Assembly: GCF_000188155.2 (NCBI RefSeq)
Contig: NZ_KE124774.1
Coordinates: 3,860,934 to 3,924,933, forward strand
DNA: 64,000 nucleotides
Direction: 5' to 3'
From: Methylocystis sp. ATCC 49242
Lineage (GTDB): Bacteria > Pseudomonadota > Alphaproteobacteria > Rhizobiales > Beijerinckiaceae
Shown here: positions 36,300 to 47,621 of the stretch, piece after piece
How the letters are laid out: each line of letters opens with the position of its first letter
Position numbering within the stretch: the stretch's first letter is position 1
Position numbers and translations under genes: made by a program
The notes under the pieces: generated by a model
What the model was told of the DNA's origin: nothing
The model's database searches: none
What the model saw: only the letters and a program-made list of their open reading frames with translations

Positions 36300-36913
36300 G
36301 GCCGGCCGCCGTGGCCGGCCTTGCGGTAACGCCAGACACGCGCCGGCGGGACGTTGAGCAGGATCGGCGCCGAGCCCTTGCCGACATAGGAGCCCTTGAC
36401 GCTGTGGGCGTGGAGCGGCATCGGCGATTTGGTCAGGCCGTAGGTGAACTGGATGAAGAGGCCGTCGTCGCCCATCAGCTCGAAGGCCTGGTGCAGCAGC
36501 TCGACGCGGTCGCGCTCCGGCCGCACGAGCAGCGGGAGGCTGGAGACGACGGTCGCAACCCGGCCGTCGATCTTGCCGTCGAGCGTGGCTTTCAGGCCAT
36601 AGGCGTCGCCCTGGATGATCTTCACGCCGGGGTAACGCTCCTCCAGCATGTGGCAGAAACGCCCTTCATATTCGACGAGCACCAGCCGCTCCGGCTCGAT
36701 GCCGCGCGCGAGGAGCGCTTTGGTCACGGGGCCGGTGCCGGGTCCGAGCTCCACGATCGGCCCCTCGCGGTCGAGATCGACAAAGCTCGCCATGGTCCTG
36801 GCCAAGGCGGGTCCCGAGGGCGAAACAGCCCCGATCAGGCGCGGATTCTCGATCCACTGCTTGATGAAGCGGGCATTGTCGGCGAGCGAGCTTTTCTGCT
36901 GTTTGTTCGGCAC
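36296..36913 (-). CDS. pmtA: Phospholipid N-methyltransferase, rhizobial PmtA type
   Basis: SAM-dependent enzyme predicted to methylate phosphatidylethanolamine toward phosphatidylcholine, as PmtA of Agrobacterium and Sinorhizobium. The 205-residue protein carries [22 protein letters not shown] at its start, motif [13 protein letters not shown], the acidic LVEYEGRF and VVSSLPLLV. Both the early [10 protein letters not shown] block and size are typical of this clade. Membrane attachment is probably through the N-terminal amphipathic region. It overlaps pyrF by 4 bp; dnaJ lies 79 bp upstream on the same strand. Confidence 0.85.
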   Translation of the reverse strand: MPNKQQKSSLADNARFIKQWIENPRLIGAVSPSGPALARTMASFVDLDREGPIVELGPGTGPVTKALLARGIEPERLVLVEYEGRFCHMLEERYPGVKIIQGDAYGLKATLDGKIDGRVATVVSSLPLLVRPERDRVELLHQAFELMGDDGLFIQFTYGLTKSPMPLHAHSVKGSYVGKGSAPILLNVPPARVWRYRKAGHGGRP

Positions 36914-36992
36914 GGCGAAGAGAGCCCTTTTTCTGCGAGGTTACTGTCGCGGCGCCGGCGGCCCGCCCGGCGCCGTATAAGCGGAAAGCCGG

Positions 36993-38111
36993 TCAGCCGC
37001 CAAACAAATCTTTCATGCGCGCGAAGAAGCCATGCTCCTCGGGGTGAGTCTCCTGCGAGGACTCCTTCTCGAATTCCTGCAGAAGCTCCTTCTGGCGTTT
37101 GGTGAGCTTTTGCGGCGTTTCGACGTTGATCTGCACGTGCAGGTCGCCATGGTCGCGTCCGCGCAGGACGGGCATGCCCTTACCCTTGGCCTTGATCTGC
37201 CTGCCGGACTGCGTGCCCTCGGGCACCTTGAGTTTCACCTCGGACCCGTCCAGCGCATGGACGGCGATTTCGCCGCCCAGCGCCGCGCGCACCATGGAGA
37301 TCGGCACGCGGCAATAGAGGTCGGCCCCGTCGCGCTGAAAGAAGGGGTGGGGTTTCACCGAGAGGAAAATGTAAAGGTCGCCGGGCGGCCCGCCGCGCAG
37401 GCCGGCCTCGCCCTCGCCGGCGAGACGGATGCGCGTGCCGTCCTCGACGCCGGGCGGCACATTGACGGAAAGCGACCGCTCCACAGTCTTGCGGCCCGTG
37501 CCGGCGCAACCCGGGCAGGGGTTGTCGATGGTCTCGCCGCGGCCATGGCAGGACGGGCAGGTGCGCTCGATGGAGAAGAAGCCCTGCTGCGCGCGCACGC
37601 GGCCATGGCCGGCGCAGGTCATGCAGGTCTTGGGCTTGGAGCCCTTTTTGGCGCCCGTGCCGGTGCAGGCGTCGCAGGTGACGGAGGTCGGGATCTTGAG
37701 CGAGGCGGCCTTGCCCTGATAGGCCTCGTCCAGAGTGATTTCCATGTTGTAGCGCAGGTCCGAGCCGCGCTCGCGCCCGCCGGAGCGGCCGCGCCGACCC
37801 ATCACGTCGCCGAACAGATCCTCGAAAATATCAGCCATGGATGCGCCGAAGCCCTCGGCCCCAAATCCGCCCATGCCGCCGCCCTGTTCGAAGGCCGCAT
37901 GGCCGAAGCGGTCATAGGCGGCGCGCTTCTGCGGATCGCAGAGGCATTGATAGGCCTCGTTCAGTTCCTTGAACCGCGCCTCCGCCTCCTGATCGCCGGG
38001 GTGACGGTCGGGATGGCACTGCATCGCCGCCTTGCGGAAGGCGATCTTCATCTCGACTTCGGTGGCTGTCTTCGAGACGCCGAGGATCTCGTAATAGTCG
38101 CGCTTTGACAT
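36993..38111 (-). CDS. dnaJ: Chaperone DnaJ
   Basis: Hsp40 co-chaperone that delivers clients to DnaK and triggers its ATPase. The J domain (residues 1-70) has HPD in [10 protein letters not shown]; a glycine-rich linker with GGMGGFG follows. Four zinc-binding repeats CxxCxGxG are intact: [24 protein letters not shown] and CPGCAGTG. Two C-terminal beta domains close the 372-residue protein. A HepT toxin gene lies 18 bp upstream on the same strand, separating dnaJ from dnaK. No clear Shine-Dalgarno is visible (the 18-bp gap is pyrimidine-rich), so readthrough and coupling with hepT are plausible. Confidence 0.97.
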   Translation of the reverse strand: MSKRDYYEILGVSKTATEVEMKIAFRKAAMQCHPDRHPGDQEAEARFKELNEAYQCLCDPQKRAAYDRFGHAAFEQGGGMGGFGAEGFGASMADIFEDLFGDVMGRRGRSGGRERGSDLRYNMEITLDEAYQGKAASLKIPTSVTCDACTGTGAKKGSKPKTCMTCAGHGRVRAQQGFFSIERTCPSCHGRGETIDNPCPGCAGTGRKTVERSLSVNVPPGVEDGTRIRLAGEGEAGLRGGPPGDLYIFLSVKPHPFFQRDGADLYCRVPISMVRAALGGEIAVHALDGSEVKLKVPEGTQSGRQIKAKGKGMPVLRGRDHGDLHVQINVETPQKLTKRQKELLQEFEKESSQETHPEEHGFFARMKDLFGG

Positions 38112-38129
38112 CAGGAAGGAAGTCGCTCG

Positions 38130-38507
38130 TCAGGAATGTTGTTGGTCGTCCGCGCCCACCGTGGCGGCCCGGACAGAAGGAAGCCGGGAAACGAGTTCGG
38201 GAACGCAGGCGCGCGTTGTTTCCCAGACAACTCGCATGTTCGGATCGAAATAGCCATGTGCGATCCTGTTCCGCATTCCCGTCATCTGTCTCCAGGGAAG
38301 ATCAGGATGGGCCTCCGCGAATGTCGGGTCGTCCTTCAGGAGCCTCGCAACGGCCTCGCCAATTATGATCAGGTTCATGGCGTCCGCTTGCTGCGTTCTC
38401 GTGTCCGTCAGAAAATCGCGTTCGTCCATGCCCTCGACATAGGACGCCGCCAGGCGGGCGGCTTCCAGCATCCGGTCGATGTGCAGAAGATTCCTGTCGC
38501 GTCTCAT
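38130..38507 (-). CDS. hepT: HepT-like toxin (HEPN RNase, DUF86)
   Basis: Putative type VII toxin, a HEPN-domain RNase. The 125-residue protein has the catalytic motif R-X4-H-X-Y in MRNRIAHGYF near residue 85, and the helix AMNLIIIGEAVARLL typical of DUF86. Its start overlaps the upstream mntA stop by 4 bp. In the known pair, MntA inactivates HepT by adding AMP to the tyrosine of this motif. It precedes dnaJ by 18 bp. Confidence 0.9.
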   Translation of the reverse strand: MRRDRNLLHIDRMLEAARLAASYVEGMDERDFLTDTRTQQADAMNLIIIGEAVARLLKDDPTFAEAHPDLPWRQMTGMRNRIAHGYFDPNMRVVWETTRACVPELVSRLPSVRAATVGADDQQHS

Positions 38508-38794
38508 ATCGGGACCGCCTCGGAGACCACCTTGGCGCGGATCTGGCGCGGTATTTCTTCCGGGGTGAGAAGGTCCACCCGAACTCCGAGGATGTCCTGC
38601 AGGTCCATCTGCAGGCCGCCGAGATCGAGCAGTGTCGCTCCCGGCAGCGCGTCGACAAGGATGTCGATGTCGCTTCCTTCACGATCTTCGCCCCTCGAGA
38701 CCGACCCAAAGACACGCGGGTTGGCCGCCCGGCAACGGCTCACGGCCGCGCGTATGGCTTCCCGGTTTCTTTCAAGGGCCGCGGAGGGTTTCAT
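38504..38794 (-). CDS. mntA: MntA-like antitoxin (minimal nucleotidyltransferase)
   Basis: Antitoxin of the HepT/MntA pair, a minimal polymerase-beta-like nucleotidyltransferase. The 96-residue protein begins MKPSAALERN at 38794 (GGAAAGG upstream). The active-site block GSVSRGEDREGSDIDILVD has the GS-X10-DxD pattern. The end VDLLTPEEIPRQIR is typical of the family. Located directly after the dnaK terminator and before hepT. Confidence 0.9.
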   Translation of the reverse strand: MKPSAALERNREAIRAAVSRCRAANPRVFGSVSRGEDREGSDIDILVDALPGATLLDLGGLQMDLQDILGVRVDLLTPEEIPRQIRAKVVSEAVPI

Positions 38795-38842
38795 CTGAGG
38801 GCCTTTCCGTGACTTGAAACAAAGCCGTCGAAAACGCAAGGA

Positions 38843-38866
38843 AACCCGGCGCTCTCACGCCGGGTT
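38843..38866 (-). terminator. Intrinsic terminator of dnaK
   Basis: AACCCGGCG and CGCCGGGTT form a perfect 9-bp stem with a 6-base loop; on the minus strand it is followed by TTCCTTGCGTTTT. It lies about 50 bp after the dnaK stop and before mntA, so it separates dnaK transcription from the TA-dnaJ genes. Confidence 0.75.
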
Positions 38867-38915
38867 CCCGTTTCGCTAGCGCATCGGGACAGTCAAATCC
38901 ATCCCCGAGCGCCGC

Positions 38916-40811
<1,896 letters not shown>

Positions 40812-41052
40812 ATTGTCTTCCTTTCGCTCGCGAATTTTGGACCCCGAAGCGGTCCCTTGAAACGCCGAAGACAGCGGCTCGCCATGAGCCCGCCGCGCGA
40901 TCCTCGACGCTTTGCTGTTCCCAAGATTGTGTGCGCCCCAGCCAGCCGCAAGGGCAAGCCGCATATAGAAGACAGATTCCTTCACGACAAGCGCCCGGGG
41001 TCGACGAAGCCGACCGAAAGGCCCGGCGGGGCGGAATGATTCCTCCGGGGGC

Positions 41053-41105
41053 TTGACCCTGCGTGACGAGTGATAAATATTGAATTTCGTCAGACGATAT
41101 ACGTC
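41053..41105 (+). promoter_or_regulatory. Candidate promoter and operator of the RND efflux operon
   Basis: TTGACC (41053-41058) and AATATT (41076-41081) are spaced by 17 bp, in the 353-bp divergent gap between dnaK and the adaptor gene. Just downstream, GACG-ATATA-CGTC (41093-41105) is an inverted repeat placed over the probable start of transcription, where a TetR repressor would block it. The operon encodes a TetR protein. Inferred only. No confident heat-shock promoter was identified for dnaK in the rest of the gap. Confidence 0.4.
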
Positions 41106-41164
41106 ATTACAACGGCGCTGTCACGCTCCAGCCGTGAAGATGGCGCTACTCAGGCGGCGGCAAT

Positions 41165-42262
41165 ATGGCACTCAGCTTTTCTCGATCCCTGACTGTGGTT
41201 GCGTGCGTCACCGCCGCGCTGCTGCTCGCCGGCTGCGACAGGCGTCCGGCGCAATCGGCCGAGGCGCCGCCGGAGCGGCCTGTGCTCGTCGCGCCGGCGC
41301 GCTTCGCTGCGCAGTCCCAAGTGCGCGACTTCGTTGCGACGATCCGGCCGCGGGTCGAATCGGACCTCGGCTTTCGTGTCACCGGCAAGGTGGTGAAACG
41401 CCTCGTTCAGGTCGGCCAGCGGGTGAAGGCGGGCGATCCGCTCGCGCTGCTCGACGAGAAGGATCTCCGGCTGCAGAAAGAACAGTCCGAAGCTGAATTT
41501 TCATCGGCGAAAATGGCGCTGACGCAGGCGGAGGGCGACGAAAAGCGCACGCTCGCCCTGCGAAAGAACGGCTGGACGGCGCAAGCCGCTGTCGACCGCG
41601 TTCGCGCGGCGGCCGAGGAAGCGCGCGGCCGCTTCCAGCGCGCGCAGCGCGCCGTCGAACTCTCGCGCAATTCGCTGGACTACGCGACGCTGCGCGCCGA
41701 CGGCGACGGCGTCGTGACGCAGACCCTCATCGAGCCGGGCCAAGTCGTGTCCGCGGGCCAGACCGCGATTCGCGTCGCCCGCGCCGGCGAACTGGAGGCG
41801 GCCGTTTCGCTGCCGGAGGATTTCACGTCCTTTGCAGACAAGGGCGCGGCGACGCTGACGCTCTGGTCCAACAAGGGCAAGACCTACAAGGCGAGGCTGC
41901 GTGAGTTGAGCCCCTCCGCGGATGCGGCCACGCGCACCTTCGCCGCGCGCTACTCGATCCTCGATCCCGATCCGGCGATCTCCATTGGAATGAGCGCGAC
42001 GCTCGCCATCGCCGCGCCGGGCGCGGAGCCGATGCTGAGCGTGCCGCTCGCGGCGCTCTTCAATCAGGGCGACGGTCCGGCCCTGTGGCGGGTCGACGCC
42101 GACGACCGCCTGCAACTCGTCCCCGTGAAGCTCGTGCGCTACGAGGCCGATGCGGCTCTCGTCACCGGCCCCGTCAACGAGGGCGACCAGATCGTCATTC
42201 TCGGCGTCCACAAGCTCGAGGCCGGCCGCAAGGTCCGCGTCATGGCTGCGAAAGCGCACTAG
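41165..42262 (+). CDS. RND efflux periplasmic adaptor (HlyD family lipoprotein)
   Basis: Membrane-fusion adaptor that links an RND pump to an outer-membrane channel. The 365-residue protein begins with a lipoprotein signal ending LLLAGC (Cys about residue 25). The barrel-sandwich half-motif FRVTGKVVKRLVQVGQRVKAGDPLALLD is seen in parts (GQRVKAGDPLALLD), followed by a coiled-coil hairpin (QKEQSEAEFSSAKMAL) and the second lipoyl half LIEPGQVVSAGQ. The pump gene starts 13 bp downstream. No outer-membrane factor is adjacent. Confidence 0.92.
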   Translation: MALSFSRSLTVVACVTAALLLAGCDRRPAQSAEAPPERPVLVAPARFAAQSQVRDFVATIRPRVESDLGFRVTGKVVKRLVQVGQRVKAGDPLALLDEKDLRLQKEQSEAEFSSAKMALTQAEGDEKRTLALRKNGWTAQAAVDRVRAAAEEARGRFQRAQRAVELSRNSLDYATLRADGDGVVTQTLIEPGQVVSAGQTAIRVARAGELEAAVSLPEDFTSFADKGAATLTLWSNKGKTYKARLRELSPSADAATRTFAARYSILDPDPAISIGMSATLAIAAPGAEPMLSVPLAALFNQGDGPALWRVDADDRLQLVPVKLVRYEADAALVTGPVNEGDQIVILGVHKLEAGRKVRVMAAKAH

Positions 42263-42275
42263 GGAGGCCTTGCGG

Positions 42276-45200
42276 ATGGGCGGCTTCAACCTGTCGAAAT
42301 GGGCCGTAGCGCGGCCGACGCTCATGCTCTTCCTGATGCTGGCGATCAGCGCGGCGGGGGCGGTTTCCTATTGGCGCCTCGGGCGTGCGGAAGACCCGTC
42401 CTTCACCATCAAGGTCGCCAATATTACCGCGACCTGGCCCGGCGCGACGGCGGAGGAGGTGCGCGACCAGGTCGCGGACCTGATGGAAAAGAAAATCCAG
42501 AGCCTCCCCTATCTCGACAAGATCGAGACCTATACGAAGCCCGGCTTTCTGGCGATGCAGGTGACGTTGAAGGATTTCACGCCGCCCAGGGAAGTACCCC
42601 AGCTCTTTTATCAGCTGCGCAAGAAGCTTAGTGACATCCAGCCTTATCTGCCGGCGGGCGTGCATGGCCCGGCGGTCAATGACGAATATGGCGACGTCGA
42701 CACCGTCATGTATGCGGTGAGCGGCGACGGCGCGGACTATCACCAGCTCGATCAGGTCGTCGAAGTTCTTCGCCAGCGGCTGCTCGAGGTGCCGGACGCC
42801 GTGAAGGTCGATATCGTCGGCGAGCAGATGCGCCGAATCTACGTCGAGTTCAGCGAGGCGAAGATCGCCAATCTCGGCGTCGAGCCGCAGGCGATCTTCG
42901 ATTCCCTTTCCAAGCAGAACGCGATCAACGACGCCGGCGTTTTCGAAACCTCCGCCAATCGCGTGCGCGTGCTGGTGACGGAGGAGCTCAAAGGCGCGAA
43001 TGCGATCGCCGCAATTCCGATCCCCGCGAACGGCAAGGTGATCCGGCTCGGCGACATTGCCCGGGTTTACGCCGGTTTCGAGGATCCGCCGACGATGCTC
43101 GCCCGATACAAGGGGCGGCCCGCGATGGTGGTTGGCGCCGTCATGGCCAAGGGCGGCAATGTCCTGAACTTCGGAAAAAACGTCGACGCGGCGGTCGAGG
43201 AAATCCGCGCCAAGGTTCCGATCGGCATCGATATTGAACAGATCGCCGATCAGCCGAAGGTCGTCGACGAGGCGATCAGCGAATTCACGCGCTCCTTCAT
43301 CGAGGCGCTGGTCATCGTGCTCGGCGTCAGTTTCGTGTCGCTGGGTTTTCGCACCGGAATCGTCGTCGCCCTTTCCGTGCCCGTGGTGCTCGCCATCGTC
43401 TTCATCGCAATGAACATGATGGGCATCGATCTGCAGCGCATTTCGCTCGGCGCGCTGATCATTGCGCTCGGCCTTCTCGTCGACGACGCCATCATCGCCG
43501 TCGAAATGATGATGGTGAAGATGGAGCAGGGGTTCAACCGCATAAAGGCGGCGACCTTCGCCTGGGAGTCGACGGCATTTCCGATGCTCACCGGCACGCT
43601 CATCACGGCGGCCGGCTTTCTGCCGGTGGGCTTCGCGAACTCGGCGGTGGGCGAATATACGGGCTCTATGTTCTGGGTGCTGCTGATCGCGCTCATCGCC
43701 TCCTGGTTCGTCGCGGTGACATTCACGCCCTATCTCGGCGTGAAGCTTTTGCCCGATTTCGGCAAGCTGCATCCGCACCACGACCCCGACGAGATATATC
43801 AGACGCCCTTCTATCGGCGGCTGCGCGCGGTTATCACATGGGCCGTCGACAACCGCCTGCAGGTCATCGGCGGAACGATCGGCGTTTTTGCGCTCGCGAT
43901 CGTCGGCTTCTTCTTCGTGCAGAAGCAGTTCTTCCCTTACGCCGAACGCCTCGAACTCTTCTTCCAGCTGCGCCTGCCCGAAGGCTCGTCGATCGGCGCC
44001 TCGCTCGAGGCGGCGAAACAGGCCGAGGCGCTCATCAAGGACGACCCGGACGCCGCGCTTTATACGACCTATGTGGGTCAGGGGCCGCCGCGCTTCTGGC
44101 TCGGCCTCAATCCGCAATTGCCGAACGAGGCCTATTCGGAAATCGTCATCGTCGCGAAGGACATTGAAGCGCGCGAGAGGCTGAAGAAAAAACTCGAAAC
44201 GGCCATTGCAAATGGCGCCGTGCCGCAGGCGCGCGCCCGCGTCGACCGTTTCACCTACGGCCCGCCGGTCGGATTCGCCGTGCAGTTTCGCGTCGTCGGC
44301 GACGATCCGCAGAAAGTGCGCGCCATCGCCTATCAGGTGCGCGACGTGATGCGTGAGGACGAAGGCGTCGACGATCCGCATCTTTCCTGGAACGAGCAGA
44401 CGCCGAGCGTGCGGCTCGTGATCGATCAGGATCGCGCGCGACTCCTCGGCGTGACTCCGCAGGATGTGTCGAACCGGCTGCGCATGGCGATTTCGGGCGT
44501 GACCGTCACGACGTTGCGCGACGGCATCGACCAGATCGACGTGGTCGCCCGTTCGGTTCCGGAGGAGCGCGGCGACCTCGGCCGGCTCGGCGACATCGTC
44601 GTCTATTCGCGCGACGGCAAGCCTGTCACCGTCTCGCAGGTCGCGAAGATCTCCTATGAGCACGAGGAGCCGATCATCTGGCGACGCAATCGCAACATGA
44701 TGATCACCGTGCGCGCCGGCGTGAAGGACGGCGTGCAGGCGCCGGACGTCTCGAATCGCATCTGGCCGAAGCTCGCCGAAATTCGCGACCATCTTCCGCA
44801 AGGCTACCGGATCGAGATGGGCGGCGGCGTCGAGGAGTCTGCGAAGGGCAACACTTCTATCTTCGCCGTCTTCCCGCTCGTCGGCCTGGCCATGCTGACG
44901 ATCGTGATGTTCCAGTTGCAGAACTTCACGCGTGTTGCGCTCGTCATGATGAGCGCGCCGCTCGGAATCATCGGCGCGTCGCTCGCGCTCAATGTCGCGC
45001 ATGCGCCCTTCGGTTTCGTCGCGCTGCTCGGGCTGTTCGCGCTTTCCGGCATGGACATGCGCAATTCGATCATTCTCGTCGATCAGGTCCGTCAGGATCT
45101 CGAGCGCGGCGACAGTTACCGCGAAGCGATCATCGGCGCGACGGTGCGGCGCGCGCGTCCTGTCGCGCTAACCGCGCTCGCAGCGATTCTCGCCATGATT

Positions 45201-45404
45201 CCGCTGTCGCGTTCCGCCTTCTGGGGGCCGATGGCGCTGACGATCATGGGCGGACTCTTCGTCGCGACTTTCCTCACCGTGCTTTTTCTGCCCGCGCTTT
45301 ACGCGACATGGTTCCGGCGGCATCTTAATGAGGGCATCGCCGTTTCGCCGTCGCGCACTGTCGCGCTCTCGGCGTCGAGGCTTGCGGGGGAGGCGGCGGA
45401 ATGA
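42276..45404 (+). CDS. RND efflux pump, inner-membrane permease
   Basis: Proton-driven exporter of the hydrophobe/amphiphile RND family (AcrB-like superfamily). The 1,042-residue protein begins MGGFNLSKWAVARPTLMLFLM at 42276 after GGGAGG. It has twelve expected helices in two repeats with large periplasmic loops. Helix 4 region includes the proton-relay aspartates in LIIALGLLVDDAIIAVEMMM, family-typical for RND pumps. Sequence such as GRAEDPSFTIKVANITATWPGAT, quoted in part as GRAEDPSFTIK, and FDVQ-lacking form suggest the acriflavin-resistance subgroup distinct from AcrB. Substrates unknown. The TetR gene overlaps its stop. Confidence 0.94.
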   Translation: MGGFNLSKWAVARPTLMLFLMLAISAAGAVSYWRLGRAEDPSFTIKVANITATWPGATAEEVRDQVADLMEKKIQSLPYLDKIETYTKPGFLAMQVTLKDFTPPREVPQLFYQLRKKLSDIQPYLPAGVHGPAVNDEYGDVDTVMYAVSGDGADYHQLDQVVEVLRQRLLEVPDAVKVDIVGEQMRRIYVEFSEAKIANLGVEPQAIFDSLSKQNAINDAGVFETSANRVRVLVTEELKGANAIAAIPIPANGKVIRLGDIARVYAGFEDPPTMLARYKGRPAMVVGAVMAKGGNVLNFGKNVDAAVEEIRAKVPIGIDIEQIADQPKVVDEAISEFTRSFIEALVIVLGVSFVSLGFRTGIVVALSVPVVLAIVFIAMNMMGIDLQRISLGALIIALGLLVDDAIIAVEMMMVKMEQGFNRIKAATFAWESTAFPMLTGTLITAAGFLPVGFANSAVGEYTGSMFWVLLIALIASWFVAVTFTPYLGVKLLPDFGKLHPHHDPDEIYQTPFYRRLRAVITWAVDNRLQVIGGTIGVFALAIVGFFFVQKQFFPYAERLELFFQLRLPEGSSIGASLEAAKQAEALIKDDPDAALYTTYVGQGPPRFWLGLNPQLPNEAYSEIVIVAKDIEARERLKKKLETAIANGAVPQARARVDRFTYGPPVGFAVQFRVVGDDPQKVRAIAYQVRDVMREDEGVDDPHLSWNEQTPSVRLVIDQDRARLLGVTPQDVSNRLRMAISGVTVTTLRDGIDQIDVVARSVPEERGDLGRLGDIVVYSRDGKPVTVSQVAKISYEHEEPIIWRRNRNMMITVRAGVKDGVQAPDVSNRIWPKLAEIRDHLPQGYRIEMGGGVEESAKGNTSIFAVFPLVGLAMLTIVMFQLQNFTRVALVMMSAPLGIIGASLALNVAHAPFGFVALLGLFALSGMDMRNSIILVDQVRQDLERGDSYREAIIGATVRRARPVALTALAAILAMIPLSRSAFWGPMALTIMGGLFVATFLTVLFLPALYATWFRRHLNEGIAVSPSRTVALSASRLAGEAAE

Positions 45405-46030
45405 CATTGGTTGCAGATGCGTCGAACGCCCGCGAAGCCGAGCAGCGCGCAAGGATTATCGCCACGGCCGAGCGCCTTTTTCGCGAGATCGGCTTCCAGA
45501 AAACGACGGTCGCCGACATTGCGCGCGATTTGCGCATGTCGCCGGCGAACGTCTATCGCTTCTTCAGCGCCAAGTCCGAGATCAACGCCGCCGTCGCGAG
45601 CCATCTGATGGGCGAGGTGGAGGCGGCGGCGGAGCGGATCGCGAAGGGACCGGGTTCGGCCGCCGAGCGGCTGCGCGCGCTCATCGTCGCCAATGAGTCG
45701 ATGAACGCCGAGCGCTATGTCGCCGACCGCAAGATTCACGACATGGTCGAGGCGGCGCTCATCGAAAACTGGCCGATCATCTCGGACCATATCGAGCGGA
45801 TCGATTCGATCATCGAATCCGTGGTCGCCTCCGGCATGGCGAGCGGGGAGTTCGCGGCCGGCGACGCGCATCTCGCAGCGCGCCTCGTGCATGTAGCCTG
45901 CATCCGCTTCTGCCACCCGCGCCTGATGGTGGAATGCGCCGACCGCCCCGAGCCGACGAGCGCGCAGATGATCGATTTCTGCATTGCAGCATTGCGCGCG
46001 GGATGGGCCGCTCCCTCCCCCGGCAAATAG
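45401..46030 (+). CDS. TetR-family regulator of the efflux operon
   Basis: DNA-binding repressor, 209 residues. The N-terminal helix-turn-helix is IIATAERLFREIGFQKTTVADIARDL (in parts FREIGFQKTTVADIA and MSPANVYRFFSAKSEI), the standard TetR signature. The C-terminal ligand domain has a TetR_C_7-like helix bundle. The start overlaps the pump stop (ATGA), so it is made from the same transcript and likely represses the operon. Confidence 0.93.
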   Translation: MTLVADASNAREAEQRARIIATAERLFREIGFQKTTVADIARDLRMSPANVYRFFSAKSEINAAVASHLMGEVEAAAERIAKGPGSAAERLRALIVANESMNAERYVADRKIHDMVEAALIENWPIISDHIERIDSIIESVVASGMASGEFAAGDAHLAARLVHVACIRFCHPRLMVECADRPEPTSAQMIDFCIAALRAGWAAPSPGK

Positions 46031-46121
46031 CCGCCCGGAGGATTGGGCTATACGCCGACCGCCTCGCTTGTGTAGTATGACAGGCCGATGAACGGCGGAA
46101 GGTAAGGAAGCAGAGCGGTCA

Positions 46122-46946
46122 ATGAAGGTCACACTGGTTCAGATGAATTCGATCGGCGACAAGGCCGTCAATCTCGCCAACGCCAGCAAGCTCATCGAGC
46201 AGGCCGTCGCGCAGGAGAAGCCGGACTGGATCTGTCTGCCGGAGGTCTTCGACTTCATCGGCGGCTCGCGGGCCGAGAAAATGGCGGCGGCCGAGGAGTT
46301 GCCGGGCGGGCCGGCCTACGAGATGTGCAGCAAGCTTGCGCGCGAGCACAAGGTGTTCATCCACGCAGGCTCCATCCTCGAGAAGATCCCGGGCGAGGAG
46401 CGCCTGCACAACACCAGCGTCGCCTTCAACCGGGAGGGCAAGGAGGTCGCGCGCTACCGCAAGATCCATATGTTCGACATCACTGCGCCCGATGGCGCGA
46501 AGTATCACGAGAGCGCCGCCTTCAAGGCTGGCGACGAGGTCGTGACCTATGACGTCGAGGGGGTCACGGTCGGCTGCGCCATCTGCTACGATCTGCGCTT
46601 CTCCTATCTTTTCCAGGCGCTCGCGGATAAGGGCGCGGACATTGTCGCGCTGCCGGCGGCCTTCACGCTCGTCACCGGCAAGGATCACTGGGAAGTTCTG
46701 TGCCGCGCCCGCGCCATCGAGATGCAGGCCTATCTCTGCGCGCCCGCGCAGACCGGCGCTCACAGGGCGGGGCACGAAACACGGTTCACCTACGGCAATT
46801 CCCTGATCGCCGACCCTTGGGGCCATGTCGTCGCTAAGGCGTCGGAGGGGCCGGGCCTCGTCTCCTCATATGTTGACATAGAACGTATCAGGAAAGTCCG
46901 CGCGATGATCCCTGTCGCGCAACACAAGGTAAAACTTGCGGTTTGA
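46122..46946 (+). CDS. Carbon-nitrogen hydrolase (Nit1-like amidase)
   Basis: Nitrilase-superfamily amidase, probably cytoplasmic; closest in form to Nit1, which hydrolyses deaminated glutathione. The catalytic triad is visible as Glu in CLPEVFDF, Lys in YRKIHMFD and Cys in GCAICYDLRF. Second conserved Glu occurs in HWEVLCRARAIE. 274 residues. The start at 46122 has AAGGAAG upstream. A strong intrinsic terminator follows the stop. Confidence 0.9.
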   Translation: MKVTLVQMNSIGDKAVNLANASKLIEQAVAQEKPDWICLPEVFDFIGGSRAEKMAAAEELPGGPAYEMCSKLAREHKVFIHAGSILEKIPGEERLHNTSVAFNREGKEVARYRKIHMFDITAPDGAKYHESAAFKAGDEVVTYDVEGVTVGCAICYDLRFSYLFQALADKGADIVALPAAFTLVTGKDHWEVLCRARAIEMQAYLCAPAQTGAHRAGHETRFTYGNSLIADPWGHVVAKASEGPGLVSSYVDIERIRKVRAMIPVAQHKVKLAV

Positions 46947-46953
46947 GCCGCCG

Positions 46954-47001
46954 CCCGGCCGCGCCGCCGCGACATCGCTTCGCGGCGGGGCCGGGTGTTT
47001 T
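46954..47001 (+). terminator. Strong intrinsic terminator
   Basis: A long hairpin 7 bp after the amidase stop: outer stem CCCGGCC (46954-46960) with GGCCGGG (46989-46995), inner stem CCGCCGCGA (46964-46972) with TCGCGGCGG (46980-46988), loop CATCGCT, then TGTTTT. Correctly placed before the IHF gene. Confidence 0.78.
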
Positions 47002-47050
47002 CCGCGGCGAATTATAAGCCCGCGCTCGCCGCGAGCGGACCGGCTTGGCC

Positions 47051-47078
47051 TTGCATCTCTATGAATTATGGATACTAT
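47051..47078 (+). promoter_or_regulatory. Candidate promoter of the IHF-like gene
   Basis: TTGCAT (47051-47056) and TACTAT (47073-47078) with a 16-bp spacer lie after the amidase terminator and about 125 bp before the IHF-like start, in an AT-richer segment. Confidence 0.4.
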
Positions 47079-47204
47079 GTGGTGCCCAAGCATTTGCTTG
47101 TGCAGTTTTTTCACGTTGTCGTCATCGTTCGGGAGCTTGGGGGCGCGAGTGCACGAGCCATTCAGTCGACCGGCGACGAGTCCAGCATGTTGCGTCCGTC
47201 AGGC

Positions 47205-47534
47205 ATGGTAAGAAAGAACGCTCCCGGAAGCACGTTGACACGCGCCGCGTTGCGGGAAGCCGTCTATGGCTGCTGCCCCTCGCTGTCCCGCGCCGAGGCG
47301 CGCAAGATCCTCGACGCGACTTTCGAGGAAATCAGCGACGCCCTCTTGCGCGGCGAATCCGTAAAATTGCGATCCTTCGGCACTTTCAACGTCCGGTCCA
47401 AGCGCGAGCGCGTTGGCCGCAACCCCAAGACAGGCGTGGAGGCGACCATCACGCCCCGTCGCGTATTGACCTTCAAGGCGTCGCCAGTACTCGTCGCGCA
47501 TGTCAACGGCGACCCCATTCCCGAGGAAGATTGA
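47205..47534 (+). CDS. HU/IHF-family DNA-bending protein (IHF-alpha-like)
   Basis: Nucleoid protein of the HU/IHF fold, 109 residues from MVRKNAPGS. The conserved core is complete: TRAALREAVYGCCPSLSRAE (start), GESVKLRSFGTFNVRSKRERVGRNPKTG in parts (LRSFGTFNVR, GRNPKTG), then ITPRRVLTFKASP. The RVGRNPKTG arm and Pro in ITPRRV resemble IHF-alpha more than HU. The start 47187 (MLRPSG) is a possible alternative; neither has a strong ribosome-binding site. Two cysteines (GCCPSL) are unusual for IHF. Whether this is the main IHF-alpha or a paralogue cannot be told here. Confidence 0.85.
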   Translation: MVRKNAPGSTLTRAALREAVYGCCPSLSRAEARKILDATFEEISDALLRGESVKLRSFGTFNVRSKRERVGRNPKTGVEATITPRRVLTFKASPVLVAHVNGDPIPEED

Positions 47535-47621
47535 GTCCTCTTACGCCGTCACGCGCGGTCCTGGCCGTCGCGGCTCCCGTGTCGCGCGCGATGACGGTGT
47601 CCGTCCCTCAAAGGAATTCAA

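Noticed and set aside
40812-41052. Heat-shock sigma-32 promoter of dnaK
   Set aside because: CTTG-like segments occur on the minus strand but no convincing paired -10 element at the right distance was seen.
42240-45002. 920-codon minus-strand frame across the RND pump
   Set aside because: High-GC antisense shadow of the pump; its Asp/Arg/His-rich composition has no protein-like motifs.
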